DNA from: JAAZMA01 sp964564325
Lineage (GTDB): Bacteria > Bacillota > Clostridia > Tissierellales > Tepidimicrobiaceae
Assembly: GCA_964564325.1 (NCBI GenBank)
Contig: CAZMBD010000009.1
Location: forward strand, 1 to 32,155
Length of the DNA: 32,155 nt
Direction of reading: 5' to 3'
This document shows, piece after piece, positions 23,180 to 32,141 of the stretch; position 1 is the stretch's first letter; every line of letters starts with the position of its first letter. The position numbers and the translations under genes are program-made. The notes under the pieces were generated by a model. That model had not been told where the DNA came from, searched no databases, and saw only the letters and a program-made list of their open reading frames with translations.

Positions 23180-23511
23180 ATATATTCACCCCCTATAATC
23201 TTATTTACTGTTTTAGAAAAAATTGACCACTCTTCTTTTTTGTCTTTTAATTCTTTTTTCCCTTTGTCAGTAATAGAATAATATTTTCTTTTTCTATTTC
23301 CATCTCCACTATCCCAATAAGATTCTAAATACCCATCGGATTCTAAACTATGCAATAAAGGATATAATGTGCCTTCTTTAAATTCAAAAATTCCATTAGA
23401 CTTTTTATCTATCTCCTTTATTAGTTCATATCCATACATTGACCTTTCTTCTAAAAGGCTTAAAACCAATGTGCTAGTACTACCATTAATTAATTCTTTG
23501 CTAATTTTCAT
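23170..23511 (-). CDS. PadR-family transcriptional regulator
   Basis: A 113-residue winged-helix repressor of the short PadR type. LVLSLLEERSMYGYELIKEI (16-35) and EGTLYPLLHSLESDGYLESY (wing and recognition region) are diagnostic, followed by RKYYSITDKGKKEL. GGAGGTG lies before ATG 23511. The gene is the first of a two-gene unit with the HAAS-SEDS-like membrane protein, the usual arrangement of PadR with its target. A direct repeat at the predicted start site (23537-23558) may be its operator, implying autoregulation. Confidence 0.93.
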   Translation of the reverse strand: MKISKELINGSTSTLVLSLLEERSMYGYELIKEIDKKSNGIFEFKEGTLYPLLHSLESDGYLESYWDSGDGNRKRKYYSITDKGKKELKDKKEEWSIFSKTVNKIIGGEYIWT

Positions 23512-23536
23512 TATTTCACCTCCAACACCTATATGT

Positions 23537-23558
23537 TCTATGTGTCGACTATCTATGT
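23537..23558. promoter_or_regulatory. Candidate PadR operator (direct repeat)
   Basis: TCTATGT-N8-TCTATGT (23537-23543 and 23552-23558, period 15), centred on the expected transcription start of the padR promoter. A related ATGT lies one step away. Assignment to PadR is inference. Confidence 0.4.
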
Positions 23559-23561
23559 ATA

Positions 23562-23590
23562 AGTATAAATGGTTCTTTTATATATGTCAA
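23562..23590 (-). promoter_or_regulatory. Promoter of padR
   Basis: TTGACA (23585-23590), a 17-bp spacer and TATACT (23562-23567) on the minus strand; start expected near 23555. Confidence 0.85.
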
Positions 23591-23597
23591 GATCAAA

Positions 23598-23627
23598 TAG
23601 AAAAACACAAGTAAAAATACTTGTGTT
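23598..23627 (-). terminator. Terminator of trpS
   Basis: AACACAAGTA/TACTTGTGTT hairpin (23618-23627 with 23604-23613, loop of 4) and TTTCT on the minus strand, overlapping the trpS stop codon. Confidence 0.85.
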
Positions 23628-24618
23628 ATCTTTGTATAAATCCTACCTTCCTATAAACTTTTCTTAATGTTTTCATAGCTACATATTCTGCCTTTTCTCT
23701 TCCTTCACTATATACCTTTTCTAAATAATCCTTGTTATTTATTAATTCACTATATTTTTCTTGAATTGGTGCTAATCCTTCTACAATTACCTCTGCTACA
23801 TCTTCTTTAAATTTTCCATAACCTAATCCATCATATCTATTTTCAATTTCTTCTATGGTATCGCCAGAGAATACACTATAGATATTAATTAAATTTTTAA
23901 TTCCTAATTGTTCATCATTGTATTTTACTTCCCCTACTGAATCTGTAACAGCTCTTTTTACTTTTCTCCTAATAGTATCTGGATCATCTAATATTAATAT
24001 ATATCCATTTTCATTATCATCAGATTTAGACATTTTTTTCTCTGGATTTTGAAGGCTCATAATTCTTGCACCTTCCTTTTTAATTAATGGTTCTGGTACT
24101 TTGAAAGTTTCACTATATTTATTATTAAATCTTTCAGCTAAATCCCTAGCTAACTCCACATGTTGTTTTTGATCTTCTCCTACAGGTACAAGGTCTGTTT
24201 GATATAATAAAATATCTGCTGCCATTAATACTGGATAAGTAAATAATGCTGCATTTAAATTTTCCTCAGACTTTTGAGACTTCTCCTTAAATTGAGTCAT
24301 TCTACTTAATTGTCCCATATAAGAGATGGAATTTAATACCCAAGTTAGTTCCACATGAGCTGGTACATGAGATTGAATAAATATAGTACACTTTTCTGGA
24401 TCTAATCCACAAGCCAAATATATAGCTAACAAATCTAAAGTATTCTTTCTCAAATCTTTTGGCACTTGAGGTACAGTAATTGCATGTAAATCTACTATAG
24501 AATAATAGCAATCATATTCCTCTTGTAATTCTATCCAATTTTTTATAGCTCCTATATAATTGCCTATGGTTAATTCACCAGATGGCTGAACTCCACTAAA
24601 TACTATTTTCTTTTCCAT
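23626..24618 (-). CDS. trpS: Tryptophanyl-tRNA synthetase
   Basis: Class I synthetase for tRNA-Trp, 330 residues. The HIGH-like TIGN is at 17-20 (in QPSGELTIGNYIGA) and KMSKS at 195-199. MTQFKEKSQK and PVGEDQKQHVELARD, the tryptophan- and dimer-contact segments typical of TrpRS, are present. GGGAGG precedes ATG 24618. Transcribed behind a tryptophan T-box with its own promoter, and ended by a terminator at its stop codon. Confidence 0.97.
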   Translation of the reverse strand: MEKKIVFSGVQPSGELTIGNYIGAIKNWIELQEEYDCYYSIVDLHAITVPQVPKDLRKNTLDLLAIYLACGLDPEKCTIFIQSHVPAHVELTWVLNSISYMGQLSRMTQFKEKSQKSEENLNAALFTYPVLMAADILLYQTDLVPVGEDQKQHVELARDLAERFNNKYSETFKVPEPLIKKEGARIMSLQNPEKKMSKSDDNENGYILILDDPDTIRRKVKRAVTDSVGEVKYNDEQLGIKNLINIYSVFSGDTIEEIENRYDGLGYGKFKEDVAEVIVEGLAPIQEKYSELINNKDYLEKVYSEGREKAEYVAMKTLRKVYRKVGFIQR

Positions 24619-24636
24619 TTTAATACCTCCCTATAT

Positions 24637-24880
24637 ATAAAAACCCCTTCATCTCCATATAAGAGACGAAAGGGTTATTTCCGTGGTACCACTCTAATTG
24701 GCCTGAAGCCCACTTTAATCTATTAAGGGTGATTAGCCCTAATATCCTACTAAAGTTTCAAATATTAACTCTCAAGTCCATTCAATATAATAGTGTCACT
24801 GGGCTTTCACCATCCCCAATTCGCTATAGACCTTTATCATATTTACTACTCTTAATCAAAGTTTTAATATTTAATTATTA
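24637..24880 (-). promoter_or_regulatory. T-box leader (tryptophan) of trpS
   Basis: The T-box sequence AGAGTGGTACCACGG is at 24681-24695. A terminator hairpin follows (arms 24663-24676 and 24642-24655, with two G-T pairs) and a T run (24638-24643). The specifier is TGG (Trp) at 24778-24780 in GAA-TGG-AC. It fills most of the 300-base gap between trpS and cysE. Confidence 0.94.
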
Positions 24881-24886
24881 TATTAT

Positions 24887-24914
24887 ATTATATACAATAT
24901 ATTTAAAATGTAAA
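24887..24914 (-). promoter_or_regulatory. Promoter of the trpS T-box transcript
   Basis: TTTACA (24909-24914), 16-bp spacing and TATAAT (24887-24892) on the minus strand. Overlapping TATAAT copies follow, so the exact start is uncertain. It lies directly past the cysE stop. Confidence 0.65.
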
Positions 24915-24921
24915 CCATAAA

Positions 24922-25467
24922 TTATATTACATACATTAAATAATCATCTTTATTAATCTTTACTACTTTTCCTGGTACACCCACTACTGTAGAATAAGGT
25001 GGTACATCTTTTAAAACTACTGCATTTGCTCCAATTTTGGCTCCTCTTCCAATGGTAATTGGCCCTAGTAGCTTTGCTCCTGCACCTATCATCACATCAT
25101 CTTCCACCGTAGGATGACGCTTTACATTTGGTTCTCCACCTATACCACCTAATGTTACTCCATGAAACATAGTTACATTATCTCCTATTTCGGCAGTTTC
25201 ACCTATAACTACTCCCATGCCATGATCTATAAATAAATTTTCTCCAATTTTTGCTCCTGGATGTATTTCTATTCCAGTTTTTCTTCTAGCTTTTTGGGAA
25301 ATCATTCTCGCCAAAGTATATCGCTTTTTATTGTAATGTCTATGTGCCCGCCTATGATAAAGTAAGGCCTTTAGGCTTGGATAACAAAATATAGCCTCAA
25401 ATAAAGATTTAGCTGCTGGATCCTTTTCTAATATATTTTTAGCTTCTCTTATAATAAACTTAAACAT
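24922..25467 (-). CDS. cysE: Serine O-acetyltransferase
   Basis: Transfers acetyl from acetyl-CoA to serine, the first step of cysteine synthesis. 181 residues, the short form common in Firmicutes. The left-handed beta-helix hexapeptides (IHPGAKIGENLFIDHG, VVIGETAEIGDNVTMFHGVT) with catalytic His in DHG and FHG are clear. The C-terminus ends in isoleucine (YLMYVI), the residue that in cysteine synthase complexes inserts into the CysK active site. ATG 25467 lies 4 bases past the cysK stop with GGGGTG as ribosome site; the overlapping ATG at 25482 is less likely. Forms a T-box-controlled operon with cysK. Confidence 0.95.
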   Translation of the reverse strand: MFKFIIREAKNILEKDPAAKSLFEAIFCYPSLKALLYHRRAHRHYNKKRYTLARMISQKARRKTGIEIHPGAKIGENLFIDHGMGVVIGETAEIGDNVTMFHGVTLGGIGGEPNVKRHPTVEDDVMIGAGAKLLGPITIGRGAKIGANAVVLKDVPPYSTVVGVPGKVVKINKDDYLMYVI

Positions 25468-25471
25468 AGTA

Positions 25472-26389
25472 TCACACCCCATTAAATAAATCTGTGGACA
25501 AATATCTTTCTCCTGTATCTGGTAAAACTGTAACTACTTTTTTACCCTTACCTAATTTTTCAGCTATCTTTAAAGCTGCTGCTACATTTGCTCCTGAAGA
25601 TATACCAGAAAGTATGCCTTCATATTTTCCTAAATTTTTAGCCTGTAAATAGGCTTCTTCTTCATTTATTTTAATTATCTCATCTATTATGTTCATATCT
25701 AATATACTAGGGATAAAATTAGCTCCTATACCTTGTAGTCCATGGGGACCTGCTTTTCCACCTGATAGTAATGGAGATTTTTCTGGTTCCACTGCTATTA
25801 TTAAAGTGTTTGGATTTTCTTCTTTTAATCTTTTACCTATACCAGTTATGGTTCCTCCTGTACCTACTCCAGCTACAAAAGCATCTATTTTCCCATTTAT
25901 CTCTTCTAGTATTTCCAAAGATGTAGTTTCATAATGAGCCTTTACATTGTTTATGTTTCCAAATTGATCTGGCATAAAATATCCTTTTTCTTTAGCTAGT
26001 TTTTCTGCCAATTCTACTGAACCTGCCATGCCATATTTTCCATCAGTTAATATTACTTTTGCACCATAAGCTTCCATAAGCTTTCGCCTTTCTATGCTCA
26101 TAGTATCAGGCATTACTATTATTACCTTATAACCCTTAGCTGACCCTATCATAGCAAGAGCTATACCTGTATTGCCACTAGTAGGCTCTATTATTGTTCC
26201 ACCTTTTTCTAATATACCTTTTTTTTCAGCATCTTCTACCATATATAATGCTGCTCTGTCTTTGATACTTCCTCCTGGATTAAAGGATTCTAGTTTTACA
26301 AATATATTTCCTCTATTTCCATTATCCGTATAGGATAATTCTATCATTGGTGTTTTGCCAATAGCCTGATGTATACTATCATGTTTCAT
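25472..26389 (-). CDS. cysK: Cysteine synthase (O-acetylserine sulfhydrylase)
   Basis: PLP-dependent enzyme making cysteine from O-acetylserine and sulfide. 305 residues. The PLP lysine K43 is in PGGSIKDRAA, the substrate loop TSGNTG is at 70-75, and the phosphate-binding GVGTGGTITG is near 172-181. A GGGGGT ribosome site precedes ATG 26389. First gene of cysK-cysE behind a cysteine T-box, so both steps respond to the charging level of tRNA-Cys. Confidence 0.96.
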   Translation of the reverse strand: MKHDSIHQAIGKTPMIELSYTDNGNRGNIFVKLESFNPGGSIKDRAALYMVEDAEKKGILEKGGTIIEPTSGNTGIALAMIGSAKGYKVIIVMPDTMSIERRKLMEAYGAKVILTDGKYGMAGSVELAEKLAKEKGYFMPDQFGNINNVKAHYETTSLEILEEINGKIDAFVAGVGTGGTITGIGKRLKEENPNTLIIAVEPEKSPLLSGGKAGPHGLQGIGANFIPSILDMNIIDEIIKINEEEAYLQAKNLGKYEGILSGISSGANVAAALKIAEKLGKGKKVVTVLPDTGERYLSTDLFNGV

Positions 26390-26409
26390 AAAAATACCCC
26401 CTTTTAATA

Positions 26410-26690
26410 ATAAAAAACCCCTCGCCTACAGTATATATAAATATACAGAGGCGAAAGGTTATTTCGCGATTCCACTCTGTTTAGGACATAGTCCTATCTC
26501 ATTTTCAAGTACTAATAATACTCTAGTTCTATAACGGGAACAACCGTCTTAGTCTACTATAATTTTCAACTAGAAACTCCTTGGTGCACTTCAAATAGAT
26601 TTTTTATAGATTTCTCTCACCAACGAAATCCTCTCTGAAATAAAAAATATATTTTACTTTACCAAATCATAGCTTTAAATCGATATATAA
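26410..26690 (-). promoter_or_regulatory. T-box leader (cysteine) of cysK-cysE
   Basis: The T-box sequence AGAGTGGAATCGCG is at 26465-26478. A terminator hairpin (26449-26460 with 26416-26427, extended by an A/T stem) and a T run (26411-26417) follow. The specifier is TGC (Cys) at 26586-26588 in GAAG-TGC-AC. It occupies the 360-base gap upstream of cysK. Uncharged tRNA-Cys should turn the operon on. Confidence 0.94.
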
Positions 26691-26696
26691 TATATC

Positions 26697-26725
26697 ATTA
26701 TATTCTAATTTAACACAATTGTCAA
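26697..26725 (-). promoter_or_regulatory. Consensus promoter of the cysK T-box transcript
   Basis: TTGACA (26720-26725), a 17-bp spacer and TATAAT (26697-26702) on the minus strand, an exact consensus; start near 26690. Confidence 0.88.
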
Positions 26726-26751
26726 TAATAGTAAAGAAATATTGAAAAATT

Positions 26752-28521
26752 TTATTTTTCTAATTCAATTAATGCTAAAATTGAATACATATAAACCACA
26801 GGATTTCTATTTATATTATTAGCAAATACTTTAAGCATACATTTATATTTTTCATGTATATTTTCATCTTTAGTAATTTCATATAATTTAGCTAAATTTA
26901 ATAGAGCTATAGAATTTCCAGAAGGAATAGCACCATCATATATATCTTTTGGTTTAAGTATAAGCTCCTCTGATATATAACTACAATAATATAATCCGCC
27001 ATTAGCATTATCCCAAAATAATTTTAACATATCTTCATTTAGTTTTTTACTTATTCCTAAATATACTTCATCTTCAGTTACTTCATATAGTTTTAGTAGA
27101 CCAAATATGAAAAAAGCATAATCTTCTAAAAAGCCATAATTATAGGATTCACCATTAATATGGGTGGACAATAAATTGCCATTTTCATCTATGAAATTCA
27201 TAATTATAAAATCTGCTGCTCTTTTAGCATTATTTATATAGGTTTCATTGCCAAATACCTTTCCACCATAGGCTAGAGCTGCTATAAATAAGCCATTCCA
27301 AGAGGTAAGTATTTTCTCATCTCTATGAGGTTTAATTCTCTTATCTCTATATTGAAAAACAATATCTCTTATACTTTCTAATTTCGTCTTATCTATATCA
27401 TTTATATTATTTAAATCTTTATCTATTAGATTAGGAATGTTTTTCCCTTCAAAATTACCTTCTTCAGTTATATCATAATAATTACAATAAAACTCACCAT
27501 ATTCATCTCCTAATAAATCTACTATCTCTTCCTTAGTAAATATATAAAATTTGCCCTCTTCTCCTTCTGTTTCTGCATCTAATGCAGAATAAAATCCACC
27601 TTCTTCCGAAGCTAAATCTCTAATTACAAACTCAAATATTTTCTCCGTAATTTCCTTATAAAGAGGATTCTTTGTTTTTTCATAGGCCATAGTATAGGCT
27701 ATTCCAAGAAGTGCATTATCATAAAGCATTTTCTCAAAATGAGGAACTAACCATTTTTCATCTACAGAATATCTATAAAATCCAAAGCCTATATGATCAA
27801 ATATACCACCTTTATACATATTATCTAAAGTAAATTTGGCCATTTCCATAGCACTATCATCATTTGTTTTTTCTCCATATTCTAATAAAAATAATATATA
27901 TTGAGGCAATGGAAATTTAGGACTATAGGAAAAGCCACCGTTATTTTTGTCAAAAGTGTCTTTTAATTCATTTTTGGTTTTAATCAATATATCTTTATCT
28001 AATTCGCCCTTGTTATAAGAATTATATATTCTATCTACTTCAGCTAAAATGCGATTACTTTCTCCTATAATTCTATCACTATCATCTTGCCAAACCTCTT
28101 TTATTTGACTTAATAAGTCTATTAAGCCTATCATTCTATTTCTATTTTCCTTAGGAAAATAGGTACCTGCAAAAAAAGGTTTTTTCTCTGGAGTTAATAT
28201 TAGATTTAGTGGCCAACCTGCAGCACCTGTTAAAGCTTCCGCAAAAGTAATATAGACTTTATCAAGATCTGGTCTTTCTTCCCTATCTACTTTAATGGGA
28301 ATATAGTATTCATTTAATATTTCTGCAACTTCCTCATCTTGAAAGGATTCTCTATTCATATTGTGACACCATCTACATGTAGAATATCCTATGGATAAAA
28401 ATATTGGCTTGTTTTCATCTTTTGCTTTCTTTAGTGCCTCATCTCCCCAAGGATACCAATTAACTGGATTGTCTTTATGTTGGAGAAGATATGGGGAATT
28501 TTCATTAGCTAATCTATTCAA
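26752..28521 (-). CDS. DUF255 thioredoxin-domain protein (YyaL/SPATA20-like)
   Basis: A 589-residue protein of the DUF255 family: an N-terminal thioredoxin-like domain followed by an alpha/alpha-barrel resembling glycan-modifying enzymes. The N-terminus NRLANENSPYLLQHKDNPVN and WYPWGDEAL are the family hallmark. The CxxC pair is C49 and C52 in STCRWCHNM, where most relatives have CHWC. DREERPDLD and AGWPLNLILTPEKKPF follow, then HFEKMLYDNALL and DAETEGEEGKFY of the barrel. It is shorter than many relatives, which exceed 650 residues. No reaction has been established to my knowledge. The start is TTG 28521 behind GGAAGGTG. It seems to be a single gene. Confidence 0.88.
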   Translation of the reverse strand: MNRLANENSPYLLQHKDNPVNWYPWGDEALKKAKDENKPIFLSIGYSTCRWCHNMNRESFQDEEVAEILNEYYIPIKVDREERPDLDKVYITFAEALTGAAGWPLNLILTPEKKPFFAGTYFPKENRNRMIGLIDLLSQIKEVWQDDSDRIIGESNRILAEVDRIYNSYNKGELDKDILIKTKNELKDTFDKNNGGFSYSPKFPLPQYILFLLEYGEKTNDDSAMEMAKFTLDNMYKGGIFDHIGFGFYRYSVDEKWLVPHFEKMLYDNALLGIAYTMAYEKTKNPLYKEITEKIFEFVIRDLASEEGGFYSALDAETEGEEGKFYIFTKEEIVDLLGDEYGEFYCNYYDITEEGNFEGKNIPNLIDKDLNNINDIDKTKLESIRDIVFQYRDKRIKPHRDEKILTSWNGLFIAALAYGGKVFGNETYINNAKRAADFIIMNFIDENGNLLSTHINGESYNYGFLEDYAFFIFGLLKLYEVTEDEVYLGISKKLNEDMLKLFWDNANGGLYYCSYISEELILKPKDIYDGAIPSGNSIALLNLAKLYEITKDENIHEKYKCMLKVFANNINRNPVVYMYSILALIELEK

Positions 28522-28576
28522 AATATAATCACCTTCCTATTCTTATTATATTTATTTTACCCATGGGGAATATCTA

Positions 28577-29308
28577 TCATTCATAAAACATATTATAGTT
28601 CTCTCCACTTAAAGCTAATAATACTTGGGAAGGTAAATAGAACAACCACATAGATACAGAAGATATATTGTATAATAAACCAGTTTTATTTATATATCCT
28701 AAAATATTATATAAGCCTACATTTACATCACAAAACAAAAATAATATCATACCTATTAATATCATTTGGCGATTAGGTGCTGGATAGGTTTTGTATTTGT
28801 ATGATTTAACTGCCTTTACTACACTATTCAATAAACATATTGCATAAAAAATACCCATTATAAATAAAAAATCTATCTCTATTATGAATTTATTTATAAT
28901 AAGGTAAAAAATAAACAATCCTAAAAATATCATACTAAAATTTCTAATAGTAAATTTAAAATTTCTAAATTCATATCTAAAGGAATAAAGTATTTGAACT
29001 ATGGAAAAAAGAAATATTCCTAATATATAGTAGCTATCTAAAACTAAAAGAAATAAATCTGCAATCAAAGTTATAAAAAGTCCAATTTGAAGTAAATGAA
29101 TATCTTTATAGCTTAATGGATTATCTTTAATTAAAATAGATATTATAAAAATAAATATTATAGATATAAATTTTAATGTGCTTGAAGATAGAAAAATATT
29201 TTTGGCAAAAATATCTATATACAAAAAAGATATATACAATAAGGCAATAAGTAGCAATAAAAATTTAATAGTTATTCTTTTGTAACTTTTTTCTCTCAAA
29301 AATACCAC
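28577..29308 (-). CDS. YhhN-like multi-pass membrane protein
   Basis: About 243 residues with some seven to eight hydrophobic helices. ADLFLLVLDSYYILGIFLFS followed by QILYS, then LFLFCDVNVGLYN and WLFYLPSQVLLALSG, resemble the conserved helices of the YhhN/TMEM86 (lysoplasmalogenase) family, which cleaves the vinyl ether bond of lysoplasmalogens. Plasmalogens occur in anaerobic clostridia, so this role is plausible but not proven by sequence. The start is uncertain: GTG 29308 is only two bases from AAGGG, and a TTG three codons later is also possible. Confidence 0.55.
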   Translation of the reverse strand: MVFLREKSYKRITIKFLLLLIALLYISFLYIDIFAKNIFLSSSTLKFISIIFIFIISILIKDNPLSYKDIHLLQIGLFITLIADLFLLVLDSYYILGIFLFSIVQILYSFRYEFRNFKFTIRNFSMIFLGLFIFYLIINKFIIEIDFLFIMGIFYAICLLNSVVKAVKSYKYKTYPAPNRQMILIGMILFLFCDVNVGLYNILGYINKTGLLYNISSVSMWLFYLPSQVLLALSGENYNMFYE

Positions 29309-29346
29309 TACCCTTCAAATATTAAGATATAGGAATATTTTAACAT

Positions 29347-29385
29347 AAATAGAACAAGGATAGAAGATATATCCTTGTTCTATTT
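29347..29385 (-). terminator. Terminator of the tldD-tldE operon
   Basis: A 16-bp perfect stem (29370-29385 with 29347-29362, loop of 7) between the tldE stop and the YhhN-like gene; the minus-strand tail is T/A-rich. Confidence 0.8.
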
Positions 29386-29407
29386 AAATTTTCATATTTA
29401 ACTAAAT

Positions 29408-30748
29408 TTATTCACCTGATACTGCTAATTTCTTAACCTTAATAGTAGGAGATGCAACTCCATTTAGTGCAAATCTTAAATCATTTCCTATTTCTTCAAT
29501 ATCCATTAATGTTTTAAAGAAATTTCCTGCAATAGTTATTTGATTTATAGGTCTTTTTATCTTTCCGTTTTCTATTTCATATCCATGGGCAGAAAGGGAA
29601 TAGTCACCAGAAACTGGGTTTAAGCCTGAGTGTAAACCTTGAAGATCAGTAATGATTACTCCTTTGTCTACAGTTTCTAATATTTCTTCTAAAGATTTAT
29701 CTCCTTTTTCTACATAAAGATTAGTAGCAGAAGTAGATACGGAAGATTTATATGAATTTCTAAATCCATTTCCAGTAGATTCTACACCATCTTTAGTAGC
29801 TGTTTTCCAATTATATAGATAAGTTTTTAGTACGCCTTCATCTATTATTTTTTTAACACTAGTTGCTGTTCCTTCACCATCAAAAGAACAAGTATTAAAA
29901 CCTTCTTTCATAAATGGATCATCAATCAATGTAAAGTTTTTATTTGAAACTGATTTATCAACTTTATCTTTTAGTAAAGATAGACCTTTTTGAACACTTT
30001 CTGCATAAAATATAGGTTCGAAAGCTCCCAATAGAGCCGCAAAGGCATCATTTCTAAATACAACTGGATATTCATCAGATTTTATTGGTTTTGCACCTAA
30101 AAGCGATATTGCTTCATCCACTGCTTCCTTTGCCATTTTTTTATAATCGAAGTCTCTAAAATCCCTAGATATTACATAACTCATTCCAGTTTTAGTGTCT
30201 TCTCCTTCTTTAGCTACTACCATAATAAATGAATATGCAAAATTCCCACTATCTTCTAAATCTAGTCCCTTTGTATTCATTAGATATTTACCATATTCCA
30301 CTTCATTATACATACAATAATTTACTGCTACAATCCTTGAATCCAAAGCAAGTGCTTCTTTTTCTAAAGCTTTTGTAAATTCAATCTTATCTTCCAAAGG
30401 TGTTTTTTTGAGATCCTCATTGAAATTATCCATTTCTTCATATTTATCTGAACCAGAGAAAATCATTTCTTTTTCTAAGGCATCTATATGTTTCCCATTT
30501 TCATATGCTTCATCTATTAACATATCAATAGATGTTTCATCTACTTTTTCTGTATAGGAATATCCCATTTTATCATTTACAATTCCTCTTAAGGAAAGAC
30601 CTTCTGTATCTGAAATATTATATTTATCTATTTCTCCATTATATACAACTATTTCAACAGTCTTGGCCTTTTCTATATAGGTTTCCATATCTTCAAATTT
30701 GCCTTTTCCACTTTCAAATATCTTTTCTACTAATTCTTTATATTTCAT
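29408..30748 (-). CDS. tldE: TldE/PmbA-family metalloprotease subunit
   Basis: Partner of TldD in a heterodimeric zinc protease that degrades or matures unfolded peptides. 446 residues. Family stretches include EGLSLRGIVNDKMGYSYTEK, NTCSFDGEGTATSVKKIIDE, YLYNWKTATKDGVESTGNG and GLHSGLNPVSGDYSLSAHG. As usual for TldE/PmbA, there is no HExxxH motif; TldD supplies the active site. ATG 30748 begins one base past the tldD stop, with GGGGG 9 bases upstream; a longer in-frame start would overlap tldD. Confidence 0.92.
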   Translation of the reverse strand: MKYKELVEKIFESGKGKFEDMETYIEKAKTVEIVVYNGEIDKYNISDTEGLSLRGIVNDKMGYSYTEKVDETSIDMLIDEAYENGKHIDALEKEMIFSGSDKYEEMDNFNEDLKKTPLEDKIEFTKALEKEALALDSRIVAVNYCMYNEVEYGKYLMNTKGLDLEDSGNFAYSFIMVVAKEGEDTKTGMSYVISRDFRDFDYKKMAKEAVDEAISLLGAKPIKSDEYPVVFRNDAFAALLGAFEPIFYAESVQKGLSLLKDKVDKSVSNKNFTLIDDPFMKEGFNTCSFDGEGTATSVKKIIDEGVLKTYLYNWKTATKDGVESTGNGFRNSYKSSVSTSATNLYVEKGDKSLEEILETVDKGVIITDLQGLHSGLNPVSGDYSLSAHGYEIENGKIKRPINQITIAGNFFKTLMDIEEIGNDLRFALNGVASPTIKVKKLAVSGE

Positions 30749-30749
30749 T

Positions 30750-32141
30750 CTATTCATCCCCCTTTCTTCCACCAACAGTTAATGCTTTAACTCTTATGGT
30801 TGGTTGTCCTACATTGGTAGGTACAGATCCACTTAAAGAACCACACATTCCTTGCCCAAAGGATTGGTTGTTTCCTACCATATCTATATTTTCTAATACC
30901 TTAGCTCCAGTACCAATTAAAGTTGCACCACGAACAGGTTTAGCTATCTTTCCATTTTCTATTAAATATCCTTCCATTACAGCAAAGTTAAAATCTCCTG
31001 TAGCTGGATTTACACTTCCTCCACCTAGTTTTTTAGCAAATAGTCCTTTTTCTGTATTAGATATTATTTCATCAAAAGTGGATTCTCCATTAGCTATAAA
31101 GGTATTGTTCATTCTAGATGTAGGAGCAAATTTATAGGACTCACGCCTTCCTGAACCAGTGGATTTCATACCCATTCGTTTACCATTTAATTTATCTATT
31201 AAATAGGATTTAAGTATTCCATTTTCTATAAGTACATTTCTTTGAGTTGGTGTACCTTCATCATCTATATTTAATGAACCCCATTCATTTGGTAAAGTTC
31301 CATCATCTATAGCAGTAACTAAAGGTGATGCTATTTGTTCTCCTAGTTTATTGGCAAACACTGAAGTTCCTTTAGCTACAGAAGTTGCCTCTAAACTATG
31401 ACCACAAGCCTCATGGAATAATACTCCACCAAATTCATTATGAATAACTACTGGCATAACACCAGATGGACAATAATCTGCTAATACCATAGTTTTAGCA
31501 ATTCTAGATGCTTCTTCTCCTACTTCTTCTACATTTATACAATCGAAAAATTCAAAACCCTTAGAAGCACCTGGACCATAGAAACCCAATTGCATTTCTC
31601 CATCCTTTGATGCTACTGATTGAACACTAAATCTAGTTCTAACACGTTTATCTTCTGTCATCAATCCTTCAGAATTGGCTATCAATATATTTTGTTCTTC
31701 ATCAAAATAATTGGTTGTAACTTGAGTTATTAATGAATCATAGTTTTTAGCACTATTATATCCTCTTTTTAATAATTCTATTTTTTTGGCCTTATCTACA
31801 CTATTTGGTATTATCTTTATTGGGTGCAGATTAGGAATATCGGATTTCATTAAATTTAATACTAAATCCTTTTCATTGGAATTTAATGCTAATGCTACTT
31901 CCTTTGCTACTTTTATCAAATTTTCTTCTCTTGAGTCGTTGGTATAAGCATATACAGAATTTAATCCATCAAATATTCTAATACCTATACCAAAATTCCT
32001 GCCAGATATACTGTTTTCTACATATCCTCCCACCATTTTGATATTTGTATTAAACCTATCTTCTACAAATATTTCTGCAAAATCTCCTCCATGGGAAAGA
32101 GCTGCGTAAAGCACATTTTCTATAACCTTTTTACTAAGCAA
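30750..32141 (-). CDS. tldD: TldD metalloprotease subunit
   Basis: Catalytic subunit of the TldD/TldE protease, known from E. coli for maturing microcin B17 and degrading CcdA. 463 residues. The zinc motif HEACGH is at 243-248 (HExxxH), with the third ligand expected in the C-terminal half. GNNQSFGQGMCGSLSGSVP near the C-terminus is also typical. TTG 32141 has GGGGG 7 bases upstream, so the gene is complete just inside the right edge. No peptide or modification gene is nearby to suggest a substrate. Confidence 0.95.
   Translation of the reverse strand: MLSKKVIENVLYAALSHGGDFAEIFVEDRFNTNIKMVGGYVENSISGRNFGIGIRIFDGLNSVYAYTNDSREENLIKVAKEVALALNSNEKDLVLNLMKSDIPNLHPIKIIPNSVDKAKKIELLKRGYNSAKNYDSLITQVTTNYFDEEQNILIANSEGLMTEDKRVRTRFSVQSVASKDGEMQLGFYGPGASKGFEFFDCINVEEVGEEASRIAKTMVLADYCPSGVMPVVIHNEFGGVLFHEACGHSLEATSVAKGTSVFANKLGEQIASPLVTAIDDGTLPNEWGSLNIDDEGTPTQRNVLIENGILKSYLIDKLNGKRMGMKSTGSGRRESYKFAPTSRMNNTFIANGESTFDEIISNTEKGLFAKKLGGGSVNPATGDFNFAVMEGYLIENGKIAKPVRGATLIGTGAKVLENIDMVGNNQSFGQGMCGSLSGSVPTNVGQPTIRVKALTVGGRKGDE

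Noticed and set aside
29408..32141. tldD-tldE as part of a peptide antibiotic or RiPP cluster
   Set aside because: No precursor peptide, cyclodehydratase, radical SAM or export gene is present beside the pair in this window.
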